From a bacterium (lineage in GTDB: Bacteria > Patescibacteriota > Saccharimonadia > Saccharimonadales > DATKHC01), in NCBI GenBank assembly GCA_021781215.1, contig JAJXXC010000010.1:1-50313 (forward strand): a stretch of 50,313 nucleotides of DNA, written 5' to 3'. How positions within the stretch are numbered: position 1 is the stretch's first letter; each line of letters starts with the position of its first letter. Below, piece after piece: positions 20,733 through 31,359 of the stretch. The notes beneath the pieces are model-generated. The model worked only from the letters and a program-made list of their open reading frames with translations, did not search any database and was not told the DNA's origin. Both the position numbers and the translations under genes were made by a program.

Positions 20733-20986
20733 ATCGCTCCTCCTTTAGATTTATTATTTGTAGCTACTTTTGCGATTTTGATTTTATTATTCAGTTGCGC
20801 CCATCTTCTGGCCCTCAATGCCATAGATTTACTTTTCCAATCCAGGCTTAGCTGGCTAAACCAATCTAGAGGCTCTGTTGCTAGATTATTTCGAGCTTCA
20901 ACGTCGTCATTTAGCTGTCGCATGCTACCTCCTATCACTATTATTTTTAATTCCACTCTTCCCCCATAAGCATTCCTCCGTTCCAT
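20729..20986 (-). CDS. Hypothetical protein, 85 aa
   Basis: ATGA overlap with the downstream gene; aacggagg-like RBS context near the start. Confidence 0.45.
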   Translation of the reverse strand: MERRNAYGGRVELKIIVIGGSMRQLNDDVEARNNLATEPLDWFSQLSLDWKSKSMALRARRWAQLNNKIKIAKVATNNKSKGGAI

Positions 20987-21082
20987 TAGAAATTATCTAT
21001 TTTAGCAATAGATATTTCTATGAGTTGTGCCACAGAGTTAGGTGCATATGTTCACTGGTTGTATAATCAGCCCTGAAGGACA

Positions 21083-21736
21083 GTGAGGGATAGTCAGATA
21101 GCCAAAAAGACGGATAATTTTTTTGCAAGGTATCCTCTGCAGGAATTTGATAAGGGTCAGATTTTCATATATGCCGGCGACAGTCTGGCCAACGTGTATC
21201 AAATAGTCAGCGGTCGAGCCAGAAAATATGATATTACGGCACAGGGCGAAGAAGTAACGATAAATATATTTCAACCTCCTATATATTTCCCGATGGTTTG
21301 GGCTGTGACAAAAACCCCTAATAGATACTTCTATGAAGCCATAACCCCAATTAGTGTTAGGGTTGCCCCGGTCAATGATGTGGTGCAATTTTTAAAGAGT
21401 AATGCTGATATAACATATGATTTGTTAGGACAGATGTATTTACATTATGACGAGCTACAGCTACGTCTAGCTCATATTCTGGGCGGAGATAGTTATAGTC
21501 GTGTTTCGTTCGAACTAATTATTGCTTGTAAAAAATTTGGTGAACTACAAAAAGATGGATCGTATATTGTCGATATGCATGAAAATGATTTAGCTCGTCA
21601 AGCCGGTTTGTCTCGCGAGACGGTTAATCGTGAATTGGTAAAATTAAAAAAGGCTAATTTAATAAAAATAAATCACCGTCATTTAGTAGTTACTAAGTTA
21701 CTTCGTCTCGAAGCAAAACTTGGTGATGATTTATAA
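21083..21736 (+). CDS. Crp/Fnr family transcriptional regulator
   Basis: cNMP-binding-like N-terminus (GQIFIYAGDSLANVYQIVSGRARKYDI) and HTH (ENDLARQAGLSRETVNRELVKLKKANLI). GTG start. Confidence 0.88.
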   Translation: MRDSQIAKKTDNFFARYPLQEFDKGQIFIYAGDSLANVYQIVSGRARKYDITAQGEEVTINIFQPPIYFPMVWAVTKTPNRYFYEAITPISVRVAPVNDVVQFLKSNADITYDLLGQMYLHYDELQLRLAHILGGDSYSRVSFELIIACKKFGELQKDGSYIVDMHENDLARQAGLSRETVNRELVKLKKANLIKINHRHLVVTKLLRLEAKLGDDL

Positions 21737-21810
21737 AACTGGATAATCATTTACTTTTTAAATCATGGGTACGATTAATTAGCAACAAAATAAAAAATTG
21801 TTAACTTGTT

Positions 21811-22230
21811 TTAACTTTTTTGACAATCTGAACAATAGCCCTGAATCTCAATCTGATGGTTTTTAGTTTCAAAGTTATTCTCATTAGCTATCTTGTTTAA
21901 ATATGATTCTAGGCCTTGGTTGTGTATGGCTATGGTTTTGTTACAAGCCAGGCAAATTAAGTGGTGGTGATGATCTTGAAAGGTATCGCTAAGTTCGATC
22001 TTGTATTTCCACCCTAAGCTAACTTTTTGCGCGATACCTACACTTATAAAGGTCTCTATGATCCTATAGACGCTAACCCTATCAATCTCGCTGTTAGTTT
22101 TTTTAATTAATTCGTTCATTGATAGCGGTTGATTTTGACTAAGTATATTGAATATTAATAATCTTTGGTTCGTGACACTGAGCCGATTGCTTTTTAATAT
22201 ATCCTTAAGGATTTGATTTGATCTATTCAT
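21811..22230 (-). CDS. Fur family metalloregulator (Zur-like by context)
   Basis: LSVTNQRLLIFNILSQNQPLSMNELI, DHHHHLICLACN, CSDCQ. Start chosen at 22230 (MNRSNQ). Confidence 0.88.
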   Translation of the reverse strand: MNRSNQILKDILKSNRLSVTNQRLLIFNILSQNQPLSMNELIKKTNSEIDRVSVYRIIETFISVGIAQKVSLGWKYKIELSDTFQDHHHHLICLACNKTIAIHNQGLESYLNKIANENNFETKNHQIEIQGYCSDCQKS

Positions 22231-22267
22231 GTTGCAAATACTACTATAATTGCAACTGATTTGCAAT
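22231..22267. promoter_or_regulatory. Putative Fur-family operator in the divergent intergenic region
   Basis: Three copies of the palindrome TTGCAA at 22232-22237, 22250-22255 and 22261-22266. Confidence 0.45.
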
Positions 22268-22296
22268 TAATTATAACCCTAATGTATTATCTGAAA

Positions 22297-23235
22297 ATGA
22301 ACATTCGTCAGATACTAAAGTATCTATTAATAATTTTTGTTATTTCACTAACTGCCCTAGCCTTCTATGGCTTAGCAAAAACTGGTAATTATAAATCGTT
22401 TAATACCAGCGGTAAAATTCAAATTGTAGCCGGAGAAAATTTTTGGGGTAGTTTAGTATCACAGATTGGTGGTAATAAGGTTAATGTAACCAGTGTAGTC
22501 TCAGATCCAAACGCTGATCCTCATGAGTATGAAACCAATAGCATCGACGCCAGAGCTTTTGCCAATGCCGATTATGTTATTTTAAACGGGGCTGGTTATG
22601 ACAGCTGGGGTAATAGACTACTTTCCGGAACCCCAAATAACAGTCGCAGGGTCTTAATTGTTTCTAGTTTACTTAACAAAAAAAATGGTGATAATCCACA
22701 TTTTTGGTATAACCCAACCTATGTTAATCAGGTAGTCTCTAAAATGGAAACTGATCTGATTGCCTTACGTCCCTCGGACAAGAGTTATTTTCAGAATCAA
22801 TATAAACAGCTACAAATTTCACTAAGAACTTATCAAAATCAAATAGCTTACATTAAGCAACATTTCTCTGGAGTTAAAGTAGCCACTACTGAAGATATTT
22901 TCAATTATTTAGCTAATGCTAGTGACTTAAACTTAGTCTCACCATCAGCTTTTACTCAAGCTGTGGCTGAGGGCAATGACCCACCGACTAGTAGTGTTGT
23001 TCAATTTCGAGAACAGCTTATGAGTGGTCAAGTCAAGCTTCTAGTATATAACCAACAAACCGTGACTCCGTTGACCGATAGCATCAAGCAACTTGCTGCC
23101 CAACAACAGATACCAATCGTTGGGATAACTGAGATAATACAACCGACTGGAACCAGGTTTCAAGATTGGATGAATAAAGAAGTAACAGCCATAAGAAACG
23201 CTTTAGCAGCAAAGGGCTCACTAAATGCCAATTAA
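22297..23235 (+). CDS. znuA: Metal (probably zinc) ABC transporter substrate-binding protein
   Basis: IQIVAGENFWGSLVSQIGGNKVNVTSVVSDPNADPHEYE...NPHFWYNPTYVNQVV. Start at 22297 preferred over 22261. Confidence 0.88.
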   Translation: MNIRQILKYLLIIFVISLTALAFYGLAKTGNYKSFNTSGKIQIVAGENFWGSLVSQIGGNKVNVTSVVSDPNADPHEYETNSIDARAFANADYVILNGAGYDSWGNRLLSGTPNNSRRVLIVSSLLNKKNGDNPHFWYNPTYVNQVVSKMETDLIALRPSDKSYFQNQYKQLQISLRTYQNQIAYIKQHFSGVKVATTEDIFNYLANASDLNLVSPSAFTQAVAEGNDPPTSSVVQFREQLMSGQVKLLVYNQQTVTPLTDSIKQLAAQQQIPIVGITEIIQPTGTRFQDWMNKEVTAIRNALAAKGSLNAN

Positions 23236-24025
23236 TCCGTCAATAATTAGGGCAGATAATTTATCGCTTAGCTATTCAAGCAAAGTTATTTGGAAAGATG
23301 CTAATTTTGAAGTCAAGAGCGGTGAGTTTATAGGCCTACTCGGACCAAATGGTGCTGGTAAAAGTAGCCTATTTAACCTAATTCTTGGCCTATCAAAGCC
23401 TAGCACTGGTGAATTAGAGGTATTTAGTAACCAACCTAAACGTGGCGATTCTAGGATAGGCTATGTGCCCCAAAGACGGACAATTGATGACGATTCACGG
23501 ATTGAAGCATTGGAATATGTTCGCTTAGGCATTTCAGGAACTAAGTTAGGTTTTAGTTTATTTAAACGAGCAAAGCATGAAAGACGAATGGCTTATCAAG
23601 CATTAATTGATGTTGATGCTCAAAACTTGGCTCATCGGGCATTGAGTGAACTTTCCGGCGGAGAACTACAGCGTATTTTTCTAGCTCAAGCATTAGTTAG
23701 CAAGCCAAATCTACTACTTCTAGATGAACCGTTAGCTAACTTAGATATGCGACGTGAAATGCAGTTAATTCAGCTGGTTGGCAACATCGTCCGTAAACAA
23801 AATATCGCCACAATATTAATTGCTCACGATATCAATCCATTGCTACCCGTAGTCGATAAAATTATCTACATCGTTAATGGAAAAATAGCTATGGGTAAGC
23901 CAGTAGATATCATAACTAGCAAAAAATTATCCGAAATGTATAAAGCTCCGATCGAGGTGATTAGAGGTTCGAGAGGCCAGCTAGCGGTATTAGGAGTTGA
24001 GGAGGCTATGCACCATGAATCTTAG
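23225..24025 (+). CDS. znuC: Metal ABC transporter ATP-binding protein
   Basis: GLLGPNGAGKSSLF, LSGGELQRIFLAQAL, LLLLDEPLANLD; overlaps its neighbours. Confidence 0.93.
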   Translation: MPINPSIIRADNLSLSYSSKVIWKDANFEVKSGEFIGLLGPNGAGKSSLFNLILGLSKPSTGELEVFSNQPKRGDSRIGYVPQRRTIDDDSRIEALEYVRLGISGTKLGFSLFKRAKHERRMAYQALIDVDAQNLAHRALSELSGGELQRIFLAQALVSKPNLLLLDEPLANLDMRREMQLIQLVGNIVRKQNIATILIAHDINPLLPVVDKIIYIVNGKIAMGKPVDIITSKKLSEMYKAPIEVIRGSRGQLAVLGVEEAMHHES

Positions 24026-24869
24026 TATATTTGCAACATCATTTAGCTTAAACCTATGGACAGATTTTCAGAATATGTGGCAATACGCTTTTATGAGGAA
24101 TGCATTTGAGGCTGGTACGATCGTAGCAGTAGTGGCCGGAATTGTCGGCTATTTTGTTGTATTAAGACGTTTATCTTTTGCCGCCCACGCATTGTCACAT
24201 GTTGGATTCGCCGGGGCTGCCGGAGCCGTTTTAATTGGTATTAACCCATTAATTGGTTTGTTATTGTTTACTTCAGGTGGTGGCTTAACCATGGCTTCTC
24301 TTGGTAAGAAAGCCGCTAGTCGTGATGTTCAGATCGGTACCGTACTTGCATTTATGCTTGGTCTTGGAGTCTTGTTTATAAATTTATACAAGGGTTATGC
24401 TACGGAAGCCTATTCACTATTATTCGGAGAAATATTAGGAATTAGCGCCAGTAATGTATTGATTACTTTAATTGCCGGCATCTTAATAGCTGTTGCTATT
24501 GCCATTATGTATCGCAAACTACTCTTTACTTCAATTGACGAGGAGGTAGCTGAAGCTAAGGGAATTTCAATGCTAGGTTTGAATATTTTCTTTTTATTAG
24601 TTGTGGCTGTGGCTACATCGATTGCCGTTCAAATTGTCGGAGTATTATTAATATTTGCCTTGTTAGTGACCCCCGCAGCAATAGCTCAAAGGCTAACCCG
24701 TAGACCATCACAGGGCATGCTTTTATCGGTTATAGTTGCCCTGATAGCTACCTGGTTTGGACTATTTATTTCGTATTATTTGCCATATCCGGTTAGTTTT
24801 TTCATCGCTACCCTAGTCTTTATGGTTTATTTGATAGTTAGAATAGCTCAAGCTAGAATATTTATTTAG
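24015..24869 (+). CDS. znuB: Metal ABC transporter permease
   Basis: ABC-3 type: FVVLRRLSFAAHALSHVGFAGAAGAVLIG...IQVIVGVLLIFALLVTPAAIAQRL-type pattern. Start at 24015 preferred. Confidence 0.92.
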   Translation: MNLSIFATSFSLNLWTDFQNMWQYAFMRNAFEAGTIVAVVAGIVGYFVVLRRLSFAAHALSHVGFAGAAGAVLIGINPLIGLLLFTSGGGLTMASLGKKAASRDVQIGTVLAFMLGLGVLFINLYKGYATEAYSLLFGEILGISASNVLITLIAGILIAVAIAIMYRKLLFTSIDEEVAEAKGISMLGLNIFFLLVVAVATSIAVQIVGVLLIFALLVTPAAIAQRLTRRPSQGMLLSVIVALIATWFGLFISYYLPYPVSFFIATLVFMVYLIVRIAQARIFI

Positions 24870-24927
24870 ACAATAGTTTATTGATAAACAATTCAAAATA
24901 GTTGCCAAAACTGTTAAACTTATATAG

Positions 24928-25500
24928 ATGACAAACCTAACAATTGATCATAAAAAAACTGCACTAGTAGTTATAGACTTGCAAAAAGGTATAGTTGCTA
25001 ATAACACTGCGCCATATACTTCTAGCAAAGTTATTGCCAACGCAGCCGCCATTGCCAATAAATTTAGAGAGAACAAAATGCAGGTCTTCCTAGTAAGAGT
25101 TAGCACAGCAAAAGATGATAAAGACAAGCTAATTCCATTGACTGACAGGAAACCATTTAGCAGCCCACAACAACCAGACTGGTCGGAAATAGTTCCAGAA
25201 ATGGGCCAATCAACAGACGATATAGTAATTACCAAACATCAATGGGGTGCTTTTTATGGTACCGAATTAGATCTCCAGCTTAGACGCCGTGGAATTGACA
25301 CCATCGTTTTATGTGGTATTTCAACTAATATAGGTGTTGAAAGCACTGCTAGATTTGCCTATGAGTATGGCTATAATCAGATTTTCGTTGAAGACGCGAT
25401 GTCAGCCATGTCGGCAGATGAACACCATGCAACGGTATCGGCAATATTCCCCAGAATTGGTTTAGTTAGATCGGCTCAAGACGTATTAGCTAGCCTTTAA
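24928..25500 (+). CDS. Isochorismatase-family cysteine hydrolase
   Basis: KTALVVIDLQKGIV...ITKHQWGAFYGTELDLQLRRRGIDTIVLCGISTNIGVESTAR. Confidence 0.93.
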   Translation: MTNLTIDHKKTALVVIDLQKGIVANNTAPYTSSKVIANAAAIANKFRENKMQVFLVRVSTAKDDKDKLIPLTDRKPFSSPQQPDWSEIVPEMGQSTDDIVITKHQWGAFYGTELDLQLRRRGIDTIVLCGISTNIGVESTARFAYEYGYNQIFVEDAMSAMSADEHHATVSAIFPRIGLVRSAQDVLASL

Positions 25501-25514
25501 TCGTTTGTTTTAAG

Positions 25515-26345
25515 TTAATTTTTATCGTAGTTGATAGCTATTAAAGATGTGCCAGATATTGTTAATACAACACCGATACTCATAAGTAGCCATAAACTGT
25601 TTTTAGGATGATCACCCAAAAAAGTTAAACCTATAAAAATTGGAAACAGAGTTTCGCATACTATCATAATTGCATTGACTACTGATGCGCTTGCTCTTTG
25701 TAGGGCAATAGTAAAAAATAATATACCGACTATGCCATAACCAATGATAGACCAAGAAAGTGGGTTTAATAATAGATGAATATATGGTCGAGACAAAAAC
25801 TCAGCCCTGGCCGCAATTGATACGCCGCCAAATCCCAAGCCACCAATTGCTGCTAAGATATAAGTTGAGTATTTTTTTTGGTTCTTAGTATAGAATGAAC
25901 CTATCGCTAGTAATACTAACGGAATTAGGCTAATAAACCACTTTAGATTAATACTTATTGTTTGAGATCTTTCTGGAGACGAAACCAAGGCCAGCATTAT
26001 TAGACCGATTAAAATTATTCCAATTGATAACAAGAATCTAATATTAGGTTTGCGCTTAAATAGATAGCTTTCGACAGCTACCGTAACGATAATACTACAG
26101 GCAATAATTGGCTGGACTAAGAATAGCGGCAATCGGTGAACAGCAATTAGGGTTAATATCCAGGCAGAAAGGTCCAATACAATACCAATTAAATATGGGA
26201 TGTTGTTTCTTAGTTTCCATAACAACATAGGGTGTAATGAAACCGCGGTTTTTTGTTGATCAGCACCAACCTTCTCTAAAATTACTGCAATACCGTTAAA
26301 AACAGCCACACCTATTGCTGCCAATATAGCCAAAGATTGTATCAT
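25515..26345 (-). CDS. DMT/EamA-like transporter
   Basis: About ten TM segments with an internal repeat typical of EamA-type exporters. Confidence 0.75.
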   Translation of the reverse strand: MIQSLAILAAIGVAVFNGIAVILEKVGADQQKTAVSLHPMLLWKLRNNIPYLIGIVLDLSAWILTLIAVHRLPLFLVQPIIACSIIVTVAVESYLFKRKPNIRFLLSIGIILIGLIMLALVSSPERSQTISINLKWFISLIPLVLLAIGSFYTKNQKKYSTYILAAIGGLGFGGVSIAARAEFLSRPYIHLLLNPLSWSIIGYGIVGILFFTIALQRASASVVNAIMIVCETLFPIFIGLTFLGDHPKNSLWLLMSIGVVLTISGTSLIAINYDKN

Positions 26346-26439
26346 AAGACCTACTTTAGCATGATATTCTAATGGCGCTATATCTATTTATAAGATATTT
26401 TAACCGCCATAGAACAAGTCTATATTAACTGGTTTTAAA

Positions 26440-27006
26440 TTAACTCTCTCGAGCTGTCTTTAGTTTTTTAGCCCAAGTAGATAATTCAACCAACATAGTG
26501 TTAGCAGATTCTGACTCTTGCTCAGTAAACTTATATTTTCCATTTTCATCAAGATTAAAATAATAGTTTGGGAATAATACTTGATCACGAAGATCAAACA
26601 TACGTAATTCTCCAGCTATTCCTCTTAGATGCTCAACAGCGCGTGCTCCACCGGCAACTGAACCGTAGCTCACAAATGAAACCGGCTTATAGTTCCACTC
26701 TACGTTTAAGTAGCTAATAGCATTAGCTAAAACTGGTGAATAGCTATGATTATATTCGGGAGTAACGAAAATAAATCCATCAGCTTCGGCAATCATCTTT
26801 GCCCATTTCTTGGTATGATCATGCTGATAATTACCCATCATTGCTGGTTGCGGTTCATTGTAAAAAGGTAGATTTAATTCTTGAAGGTCTATTAATTCAA
26901 CTTCAATATCTTGATGCTTTTTTGCAATATCAGTAATCCAAGTTGCTGGTTGAATATTAAATCTTCCCGGTCTGACTGATCCGGCTATAACTTTAATTTT
27001 TATCAT
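26440..27006 (-). CDS. NADPH-dependent FMN reductase family protein
   Basis: KVIAGSVRPGRFNIQPATWI...FVTPEYNHSYSPVLANAISYL...FVSYGSVAGGARAVEHLR. Confidence 0.93.
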   Translation of the reverse strand: MIKIKVIAGSVRPGRFNIQPATWITDIAKKHQDIEVELIDLQELNLPFYNEPQPAMMGNYQHDHTKKWAKMIAEADGFIFVTPEYNHSYSPVLANAISYLNVEWNYKPVSFVSYGSVAGGARAVEHLRGIAGELRMFDLRDQVLFPNYYFNLDENGKYKFTEQESESANTMLVELSTWAKKLKTARES

Positions 27007-27187
27007 TGTAACTCCTATTTAATTTATCTTGCTTCTAATACTATACATTATATAGTATAGACTAATCAAGTTTAAAAAAAGCTATGAATTATATATTTAT
27101 ATTTACCATTACATAGGTTGGTTTAACTTGTATTAATACCTATTATTTTAGATAATAATTATAAACAATTTGAGACGGGGGTAGTTT

Positions 27188-29833
27188 ATGGCTAAAACTA
27201 AACGTGTCTGGCTTTTCCGCGAAGGCAATGCAACCATGCGTGATCAGTTAGGTGGTAAGGGCGCTAACTTGGCCGAGATGACCAATATTGGCTTACCAGT
27301 ACCCCCGGGCTTAATCATTACTACCGATACTTGTAATCAATATATTAATTTAGGTGAGAAGATTCCCAATGGATTAATGGAAGAGGTAAAAATCGCCTTG
27401 TCTGATGTTGAGTTAGCAATTGGTAAGAAACTTGGAGATCCGTCCAATCCCCTGCTAGTTTCCGTAAGATCAGGGGCTAAATTTTCAATGCCTGGGATGA
27501 TGGATACGATTTTAAATCTGGGCTTAAATGATGAAATTACTGATGCGCTAGTTAAAATCACCAAAAACCCACGTTTTGTATATGATTCATACCGACGTTT
27601 TTTGATGATGTTTTCTGACGTAGCCTTGTCGACTCCAAGTAATAAGCTTTCTAAGCACCATTTCGAAGAACTGTTTAATAACCTAAAAAATGAATTGGGA
27701 GTTAAAGATGATCTAGAAGTTGATATTGATAACCTTAAAGAATTAATCAACCGCTACAAGGCCCATATTTTAAAGGAGACCGGTAAGGCATTCCCTCAGG
27801 ATGTTTATGAGCAACTTAAACTATCAATCGAGGCAGTATTTAAGTCATGGAATAATGAACGAGCTAAAGTATACCGTAAACGTGAAAAGATATCAGATAG
27901 TTTGGGCACGGCAGTAAGTATCCAGTCCATGGTTTTTGGCAATATGGGCAAGGATTCTGGAACCGGCGTAGCTTTTACTAGAAATCCAGCAACCGGAGAT
28001 AACAAAGTATTTGGTGAGTATTTAATGAACGCTCAAGGTGAGGACGTCGTTGCTGGAGTTAGAACACCAGTTCCAATATCAAAACTGGCTAGCAAAATCC
28101 CAGTTATCTATCAAGAATTTCAAAATATATGCAAAAAGCTCGAAACTCATTATAAAGATATGCAAGACATTGAGTTTACCATAGAGCATGGCAAACTCTA
28201 TATCTTACAGTGTCGCAACGGTAAACGTAGCGGAATCGCAGCAGTAAAGATTGCCGTTGATATGGTACATGAAAAACTTATAGATAAAACAGTAGCTCTA
28301 ATGAGAATAGATCCCGAACAATTAAATCAATGTCTGCATCCGATAATTGCACAAAGTAATAACTACACTGTGATTGCCACTGGCCTCCCTGCTGGTCCCG
28401 GTGCGGCAACTGGCTTAGCGGTTTTTGATGCTAATCGGGCAGCAAGACTGGGTAAGGGCGGCAAGGGTCAAAGAGTAATACTAATAAGAGCTGATACTAG
28501 TCCGGATGATCTCAAAGGTATGCTGGCATCTGAAGGTGTGCTGACTGAACGTGGTGGTATGACATCGCATGCTGCTCTAGTTGCTCGTGGCTTTGGTATT
28601 CCAACGATTGCGGGCTGCTCATCAATTAAAGTAGATATCGATAAACGTCAATTAACAATCAATAACATAACTATAAAAGAAGGTGATCCTATTTCTTTGA
28701 ACGGTTCGACCGGAGAAGTGATAGATGGTACCGTTGAAGTAGTAGACCCAGCGTTAACTAGTGAATTCACAGAATTGATGAATTGGGCTGATGCAGCACG
28801 TAAATTAGGCGTAAGAGCTAATGCAGATACTCCAGAAGACGTTTCATTGGCTATTAAATTTGGGGCGGAAGGTATAGGCCTTTGCCGTACCGAACATATG
28901 TTTTTTGCTAGTGACAGGCGCCCAATTGTTCAAGACATGATTTTAGCTAATACTGATGTACAGCGTAAGATTGAGCTAGACAAGCTATTAGTATTCCAAA
29001 GGAAAGATTTTAAGGACATTTTTATGACACTTAACGGTCGACCGGCCACGATTCGTTTAATTGACCCGCCCCTACATGAGTTTTTGCCTAATTTAGAAGT
29101 GCTGATAGAAGAAGTCGCTACAATTAAAGCCAAAGGTAATCACGACAAACAAAAGGAAGACTTATTGAATAAAGTTAGATCAATCCATGAGGTAAATCCG
29201 ATGATGGGTTTACGTGGCTGCCGTTTATCTATAGTATTTCCTGAAATTGTTGAAATGCAGACTAGAGCAATTTTCGAAGGAGCAATTGAAGCTATGAAAT
29301 CTGGAACTAAAGTTCGACCTGAGATTATGATTCCACTCGTAGGTGACGTTAATGAACTAAAGTGGGTAAGAATAAAATTAGAAAAAATCGCAAAACAAGT
29401 AATAGAATCATCCAGCTACAGCATTCCCTATGCATTTGGAACGATGATAGAAGTACCTCGTGCTGCACTAACAGCTAAAGCAATTGCTGAACATGCTGAT
29501 TTTTTTTCATTCGGAACTAACGATCTGACTCAGATGACTTTTGGTTTTTCGCGAGATGATTCAGATAGATTCTTTAAAACTTACTTAGATAAGAAAATTT
29601 TAGATGAAGACCCTTTTGAGACCATTGATCAGCTGGGTGTTGGTCAATTAATGAAGCTAGCTGTAGAGAACGGTCGTTCAGTCAATTCAAAATTGAAATT
29701 AGGTATATGTGGCGAGCACGGAGGTGAACCAAAGTCTATTACTTTTTGTCATAATATTGGCTTAGATTATGTTAGTTGTAGCCCCTATCGAGTGCCAATA
29801 GCTCGTCTAGCTGCTGCTCAAGCTAATCTTTAG
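27188..29833 (+). CDS. ppdK: Pyruvate, phosphate dikinase
   Basis: GGKGANLAEM...; catalytic GGMTSHAALVARGFGIPTIAG; C-terminal TIM-barrel LGICGEHGGEPKSI. Confidence 0.97.
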   Translation: MAKTKRVWLFREGNATMRDQLGGKGANLAEMTNIGLPVPPGLIITTDTCNQYINLGEKIPNGLMEEVKIALSDVELAIGKKLGDPSNPLLVSVRSGAKFSMPGMMDTILNLGLNDEITDALVKITKNPRFVYDSYRRFLMMFSDVALSTPSNKLSKHHFEELFNNLKNELGVKDDLEVDIDNLKELINRYKAHILKETGKAFPQDVYEQLKLSIEAVFKSWNNERAKVYRKREKISDSLGTAVSIQSMVFGNMGKDSGTGVAFTRNPATGDNKVFGEYLMNAQGEDVVAGVRTPVPISKLASKIPVIYQEFQNICKKLETHYKDMQDIEFTIEHGKLYILQCRNGKRSGIAAVKIAVDMVHEKLIDKTVALMRIDPEQLNQCLHPIIAQSNNYTVIATGLPAGPGAATGLAVFDANRAARLGKGGKGQRVILIRADTSPDDLKGMLASEGVLTERGGMTSHAALVARGFGIPTIAGCSSIKVDIDKRQLTINNITIKEGDPISLNGSTGEVIDGTVEVVDPALTSEFTELMNWADAARKLGVRANADTPEDVSLAIKFGAEGIGLCRTEHMFFASDRRPIVQDMILANTDVQRKIELDKLLVFQRKDFKDIFMTLNGRPATIRLIDPPLHEFLPNLEVLIEEVATIKAKGNHDKQKEDLLNKVRSIHEVNPMMGLRGCRLSIVFPEIVEMQTRAIFEGAIEAMKSGTKVRPEIMIPLVGDVNELKWVRIKLEKIAKQVIESSSYSIPYAFGTMIEVPRAALTAKAIAEHADFFSFGTNDLTQMTFGFSRDDSDRFFKTYLDKKILDEDPFETIDQLGVGQLMKLAVENGRSVNSKLKLGICGEHGGEPKSITFCHNIGLDYVSCSPYRVPIARLAAAQANL

Positions 29834-30441
29834 GATAATTGTGCCGGCGTATTTGTATGCTCGATACGAATTTCAACACCACGATGGTTATTAGCTAATA
29901 TTGATTTGTCCATGATGTCAAAGCCAACAACTGTCGGTTTTGGTCCAGCAGATAATGGATATAGTTGTTGCCAATTGTTAGAGATTCCATAAGCTGCGCT
30001 TATACCCCTAACGACTAAATTGGCCTCATCAAAATAGACTATGCTTTCAACTACACCAGTTCTTTTACCTCCATCTGTAAATAAAAATCCAATAGCTTCA
30101 TTTTTGTTCTTAATACCAGCATAGTTTTTAATAGCGTTATTTAGTGTTGGTGAATAAACCACTGCTAAATCTTCTCCATTCTGGCTATTTGCTTGATTTG
30201 AAGATAATATTGCGATTTCGAGGTTTTTACCCCTGACTGGATGGACGATTTTAACTTTGTTTAGCTTTTCTCCTATAACTAATCCCCTTACTGAGCCCAT
30301 TCTATCAGCAGTATTTGTAGCTACTAATGTCGACTTATTACTAGCCTCAACGGACGTAGATAGTCCGAATATACTTATTGACCCAAGAGACAACACTGCT
30401 CCACTAGCAATAATTTTTTTAGATCTCTCAAAATGCATCAA
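29830..30441 (-). CDS. Hypothetical secreted protein
   Basis: N-terminal signal-like segment (IIASGAVLSLGSISIFGLSTSVEAS); convergent 4-bp overlap with ppdK. Confidence 0.7.
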   Translation of the reverse strand: MMHFERSKKIIASGAVLSLGSISIFGLSTSVEASNKSTLVATNTADRMGSVRGLVIGEKLNKVKIVHPVRGKNLEIAILSSNQANSQNGEDLAVVYSPTLNNAIKNYAGIKNKNEAIGFLFTDGGKRTGVVESIVYFDEANLVVRGISAAYGISNNWQQLYPLSAGPKPTVVGFDIMDKSILANNHRGVEIRIEHTNTPAQLS

Positions 30442-30592
30442 ATCATTTTACAGTCGTCATCTATTTTAGTCAATATTCTATAGAGTTGTTGTTATATTTT
30501 ATTTCTTATCTTTATATTTATAACTACCCAATATATTGCTCATGCCCTGCAACTCAGAGTCTATGTATAACGGAATAACAAGCCGTGATTTA

Positions 30593-30994
30593 TTAGCTCT
30601 TGAGGTAATTTTTCAAATTTTCAATAGCTGATTTGGTACTTTCTATGGATTTCTGTAAATCCTTATTGTCTGTGCTGCCATTTTTAATTGCTCTTAACAT
30701 TTCGTTAGCCTGTGATTTAACTTTATTTGCTCGAGTAGTAGCTCTATACAAATCATTTTTGATTGAAAGCTTGCCTTTATCTATTTTGACTTCTGCCTGT
30801 TTAATAATTTCAGTTAGTTCTTTGTATAAATTATTAGCTACTTCTTCAGCTTTTATTTGAGCTTTTTTTGAAGCATTAGATATATCTTTTCTAGTTTTTT
30901 CGCCTGATTGCTTTGCTGTTAGTAGTCCGGCTAAATAACCAATAGCAGAACCAATGACTGCGATTGTGAGTAAATTTTTATATGATTTTTTCAT
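30593..30994 (-). CDS. YtxH-like protein
   Basis: Short N-terminal TM (IAVIGSAIGYLAGLLTAKQSGEKTRKDI), then charged coiled coil. Confidence 0.75.
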   Translation of the reverse strand: MKKSYKNLLTIAVIGSAIGYLAGLLTAKQSGEKTRKDISNASKKAQIKAEEVANNLYKELTEIIKQAEVKIDKGKLSIKNDLYRATTRANKVKSQANEMLRAIKNGSTDNKDLQKSIESTKSAIENLKNYLKS

Positions 30995-31002
30995 AGATTT
31001 TC

Positions 31003-31263
31003 CTAATTAACTTTCTTATCCTTATTAAATTTTGATAAATATTTAAGAACACCGACTATTGGTACAAAACTTTTAATAATATTTGTAATTTTAGTTGTCT
31101 TATTAATTGCGTCAACGATTTCATTTCTTGTTCTTTTAATAGCCATTAATAAGCTTAGAAAATATACTAAAGTTACTATGCCCAGGACGAGAAAAATAGC
31201 TAAAAAGATACTTAGAATAATAAGCAATGCATGTTCAGTATTATTCAAGTTCATAATAACCAA
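31003..31263 (-). CDS. Small membrane protein
   Basis: One long hydrophobic segment; directly upstream of the YtxH-like gene. Confidence 0.65.
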   Translation of the reverse strand: MVIMNLNNTEHALLIILSIFLAIFLVLGIVTLVYFLSLLMAIKRTRNEIVDAINKTTKITNIIKSFVPIVGVLKYLSKFNKDKKVN

Positions 31264-31359
31264 AATATATCCTAATTCATATAATTATGCAATTCTTAAC
31301 AAGTTCGTAATCAAAGCAATGATGACATGCATGTTTTTATAGACAACTGAGTTTTTCTT

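Noticed and set aside
21038-21388. 116-aa minus-strand ORF overlapping the Crp/Fnr gene
   Set aside because: Antisense to a recognisable cNMP-binding domain.
27337-27750. 137-aa minus-strand ORF inside ppdK
   Set aside because: Antisense shadow of a strong PPDK coding region; the same applies to 27805-28005 and 28930-29133.
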